From: Bacteroidales bacterium
GTDB lineage: Bacteria; Bacteroidota; Bacteroidia; Bacteroidales; WCHB1-69
Direction of reading: 5' to 3'
NCBI GenBank assembly: GCA_012838875.1
Contig: DUOL01000024.1
Coordinates: 1 to 10,020, forward strand
Length of the DNA: 10,020 nt
Numbering within the stretch: position 1 is the first letter of the stretch; every line of letters begins with the position of its first letter. The notes under the pieces are model-generated. The model was not told where the DNA came from, made no database searches, and saw only the letters and a program-made list of their open reading frames with translations. This document shows, in pieces, positions 8,284 to 10,020 of this stretch. Position numbers and translations under genes: made by a program.

Positions 8284-8639
8284 GTTACATTGTACTTTTC
8301 ATTTAATTCATAATTGGTTATTTTCAACTTCAATAGTAATGGTCTATAATTACCTGTCCATATACGCAGTAAACTTCAATCTATTTACCTATAAAAAACG
8401 GGAACAGACGATAATTTATTACATAATTTACACTCCTGCAAATATATAATCTTTTTTATTATGAAAACTGATTTAATGAAAAAAAGATCATAACACAGAA
8501 ATGTTAATGAAGCGTAGGTAGTTGTTTAAAGCTAAATCCAAAATTTGAAGGGTTTTCGAAAAGGTAAAATATTCTAGAGTGGGGAATTGAAAAAACAAAA
8601 AAAAGCCACCCCTTTGCTGCCCCCTTTTATTTTTATTTC
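8284..8639. other. Non-coding region upstream of mod (leader, promoter, no gene)
   Basis: This gap of about 356 bases holds the candidate promoter above and an AT-rich leader. ATAATTTA occurs twice in direct orientation (8411-8418 and 8423-8430), beside the predicted transcription start. AACTTCAAT is also repeated (8326-8334 and 8362-8370), and there is a ten-base palindrome TTTTCGAAAA (8553-8562). A minus-strand T-run near 8593-8600 follows G-rich sequence but lacks a stem, so I do not call a terminator. The open frames crossing this stretch look like chance frames and no protein-coding gene is supported. Confidence 0.6.
8439..8468 (-). promoter_or_regulatory. Candidate Bacteroidota-type promoter for the restriction operon
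   Basis: On the minus strand, TATATTTG (8446 down to 8439) matches the Bacteroidota -7 consensus TAnnTTTG exactly. About 17 bases upstream lies GTTTT (8468 down to 8464), an imperfect match to the -33 TTTG box. If used, transcription would start near 8430 and give a leader of roughly 150 nt before mod. A copy of this box by chance in AT-rich DNA is quite possible. No other TAnnTTTG match is visible on this strand between the mod start and this site. Confidence 0.4.
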
Positions 8640-8744
8640 CTAAGAAAAAATAATAGAATCTCCTTTTCGGGTTTGGTTGTAGTTGAGGAGCATTTGTTTG
8701 ATTTGATTGGCGTCGTTTACATTACCCAGCCCTCTCAATCCGTT
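8640..8744 (-). pseudogene. Short orphan coding remnant, unrecognised
   Basis: Between a TAA at 8747-8745 and the TAG at 8642-8640 the minus strand holds 34 open codons. They read like real protein, including NVNDANQIKQMLLNYN and a tail GDSIIFS. The frame overlaps the end of the broken membrane-protein gene by 23 nt. TAATG at 8724-8720 contains that gene's stop and a candidate ATG, but the ATG is followed at once by TAA. One reading is that this is the 5' part of a downstream partner gene, with a small insertion after its ATG and then loss of the rest. It may instead be a chance frame. I do not recognise a family. Confidence 0.3.
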
Positions 8745-9142
8745 TTAATGTTAGCAGGTTGATTGTCCAATACACAGCGAAAGCAATAATGCCTGTTAGT
8801 GAAAGGTAAATTAGTTCACTCAAGCCGAAGTTTCTTTCCCAGAATAGCAGTCCGAAAGCGAGACCCGATAGGATGCAAAGTAGTGCAGTGAATTGAAAGA
8901 GTGTTAATCCCCAAACCTTTTTGTGGGAATTGAATTTGTTCCAAAAGGGGAGTGCTAAGCTAAACTGAATAAATCAGTGCGATTATGGTTGTTATCGGCA
9001 CAAATAGTGTGAAAAATCCATTATCGGGAGCACTAAAACCATCTCCATTGTGGAAAATAATATTAACGAGTACTAAAATTGCAAGCACAGTCAATATCCC
9101 GAGAATCGTCGGTAAAATTGTTTTAATAATTTTAGGTTTCAT
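8722..9142 (-). pseudogene. Small four-helix membrane protein gene, disrupted by a one-base frameshift
   Basis: The frame from the ATG at 9142 ends at a TAG at 8962-8960 after 60 residues, but coding potential continues in another frame to a TAA at 8724-8722. Removing one T from the GTTTAGC tract (one A of the three at 8962-8964 on the plus strand) joins ALIYSV smoothly to SLALPFWNKF. This gives a 139-residue protein. The repaired product has four hydrophobic segments, about residues 8-30, 43-66, 78-101 and 108-131, short polar loops and a basic tail LKRIERAG, so it is an inner-membrane protein. I do not recognise the family. It is separated from the exported-protein gene upstream by the heptamer repeats, with no clear promoter box. 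It could be a true pseudogene, a sequencing or assembly error, or, less likely, programmed frameshifting. There is no typical slippery heptamer or strong downstream structure that I can see. Confidence 0.75.
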
Positions 9143-9185
9143 TATCGCTAATTATTATATAAAATTTAATTAAAAATTCTAAATC

Positions 9186-9200
9186 CTACCTTCTACCTTC
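9186..9200. repeat. Heptamer tandem repeat A, unit TACCTTC, two copies
   Basis: Two perfect copies of TACCTTC occupy 9187-9200, with one further matching base at 9186. It is the shortest of three neighbouring arrays that all have a seven-base period. The unit shares CCTT with array B six bases away. Confidence 0.8.
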
Positions 9201-9206
9201 AAAAAT

Positions 9207-9235
9207 TCCGCCCTCCGCCTTCCGCCTTCCGCCTT
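9207..9235. repeat. Heptamer tandem repeat B, unit TCCGCCT, four copies
   Basis: Four head-to-tail copies run from 9207 to 9234, the first ending in C instead of T, plus one base of a fifth. The array is GC-rich against its AT-rich surroundings. On the minus strand the unit reads AGGCGGA. Confidence 0.93.
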
Positions 9236-9236
9236 T

Positions 9237-9266
9237 TTCGTAATTCGTAATTCGTAATTCGTAATT
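9237..9266. repeat. Heptamer tandem repeat C, unit TTCGTAA, four copies
   Basis: Four perfect copies occupy 9237-9264 and are followed by TT of a fifth. The array ends four bases before the stop codon of the exported-protein gene, so it would lie in the 3' end of that transcript. Its unit is unrelated in sequence to array B but has the same seven-base period. Confidence 0.95.
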
Positions 9267-9269
9267 GGA

Positions 9270-10020
9270 TTATTCTACTTTAAACACATAAACCAACCTG
9301 TAATATTTGGCTATTTTGCATTTCCAGGTGAAATTCTTGTTTTGAGAATCTTTGATTTCCCAACTGTTTGTTTTGTCTTCGGTTGAGTAGAGCAATTTGT
9401 ATCGATAGTGATCTTTTTCCAGATCGTTGCTATAGCCGAACGAACCGACAGTGGCAATAGCTACGGAGCCGGGAGTGAGCAATGAACGTTCTGCAAAATC
9501 AAGATCCAACTCACCAAAATAATCTGGACCCCATCCTGACTTGGTTTGACTGCGTAAAGTTCCCCAGTAGTAATAGGGGAGATATCGTCCATAAATAGTC
9601 TCTTTGGTGTTGTTTGTGAGCATGAAAAAAGGACCCTTGTAGTCAGGATTATCATTCAAAAGGGGAGCATATTCAATTTTTAGTCCGGGTTGGGAAGGAT
9701 AACATGGAAGCACTTCGATTTTTCCTTCTACTTTGTTTTCCGAATAGTTGTAGTCAATCCGGAGGGTGATCTCAACCTCTGTTTCATCGCCTGCCAGCGT
9801 AAAAGGATATTCAATTGACTCTTTGTATGAAGTACCGCTTCCTTCTATTTTGTAATTAAACTCAACAGATAAAGTGTAATCGTTTACCCCTGTGGGCAAA
9901 ACTAAACCTCGTATAAAACTCCCTGCGCTGCCATCGAGTAATTCAATTTTGTTATCGCCCTCTTTCAAATAAGCAGCTATATAGGTTGGTTCAACAACCT
10001 GAGCACAATTGAAATGGAAT
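9270..10020 (-). CDS. Exported protein of unknown function, beta-rich, partial at N-terminus
   Basis: The frame is open to the window edge, with 249 codons visible and no start in view. A TTG at 9968 can be taken as a start, but coding continues upstream through it as FHFNCAQVVEPTYIAAY, so the true start lies outside. FHFNCAQ looks like the end of a signal peptide: Bacteroidota signals often finish in AQ, and the Cys would alternatively allow lipid attachment. The mature part alternates polar and hydrophobic residues and is rich in Tyr, Asn and Gly, for example LSVEFNYKIEG, VEITLRIDYNY and YGRYLPYYYWGTL, as expected of a beta-sandwich envelope or secreted protein. It ends YYRLVYVFKVE with TAA at 9272-9270. 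I do not recognise the family. Some rows are far richer in GC than the restriction cassette (row 9421-9480 counts 57 percent). It is probably resident sequence outside the defence island. Confidence 0.75.
   Translation of the reverse strand, partial: FHFNCAQVVEPTYIAAYLKEGDNKIELLDGSAGSFIRGLVLPTGVNDYTLSVEFNYKIEGSGTSYKESIEYPFTLAGDETEVEITLRIDYNYSENKVEGKIEVLPCYPSQPGLKIEYAPLLNDNPDYKGPFFMLTNNTKETIYGRYLPYYYWGTLRSQTKSGWGPDYFGELDLDFAERSLLTPGSVAIATVGSFGYSNDLEKDHYRYKLLYSTEDKTNSWEIKDSQNKNFTWKCKIAKYYRLVYVFKVE

Noticed and set aside
8147..8449. Plus-strand open frame of 100 codons over the mod start
   Set aside because: It lies mostly antisense to the conserved N-terminus of mod, and its product shows no recognisable features.
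8553..8562. Palindrome TTTTCGAAAA
   Set aside because: It is short, AT-rich and isolated, with no second copy or adjacent promoter box. Chance is enough to explain it.
8590..8640. Terminator near the G-rich stretch and T-run
   Set aside because: The G-rich segments are direct, not inverted, so no stable stem can form apart from a weak AAAAG/CTTTT pairing.
9186..9266. CRISPR-like array
   Set aside because: The units are seven bases and contiguous, with no spacers, and no cas gene is present.
9270..9968. A 232-residue gene starting at TTG 9968
   Set aside because: The same frame stays open to the window edge and reads like a signal-peptide end, so the TTG is internal and the gene is partial.

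Overview
The window comes from an AT-rich bacterium, most probably a member of the Bacteroidota. Three things suggest this: gene starts lack clear Shine-Dalgarno sequences, a TATATTTG box matching the Bacteroidota -7 consensus TAnnTTTG lies upstream of the main operon, and one intergenic gap holds several heptamer tandem repeats of a kind common in that phylum. This is inference from sequence style, not a database match.

All credible genes lie on the minus strand. Positions 8283 down to 1 hold five tightly packed genes that look like one operon. In transcription order they are: a type III restriction-modification mod gene (6421-8283); a second, unrelated DNA methyltransferase (5153-6418); a 754-residue protein with an N-terminal MORC/Hsp90-like GHKL ATPase and a C-terminal histidine-kinase-like core (2887-5151); a receiver-like protein with an uncharacterised C-terminal half (1704-2894); and the type III restriction helicase res (1-1720, C-terminal part outside the window). 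Junctions are a 2-nt gap, a 1-nt gap, an 8-nt overlap and a 17-nt overlap. Type III mod and res are normally adjacent. Here a three-gene cassette of lower GC sits exactly between them.

The central hypothesis is that the cassette is a sensing or second-layer defence module built into a type III restriction system. The kinase-like protein keeps a candidate phospho-acceptor His and two apparently intact ATP sites. The next gene encodes the matching receiver residues (DD, D, S, K). Together they could form a phosphorelay that controls restriction or drives an effector, while the extra methyltransferase would add a second methylation mark. None of this is shown functionally.

Upstream of the operon, 8284-8639 is non-coding and holds the candidate promoter. 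Next come a short orphan coding remnant (about 8640-8744) and a four-helix membrane-protein gene broken by a one-base frameshift (8722-9142). Three heptamer repeat arrays follow (9186-9266), and then an exported beta-rich protein of unknown function whose start lies beyond the window (9270-10020). The decayed genes next to the operon suggest the edge of an acquired defence island.
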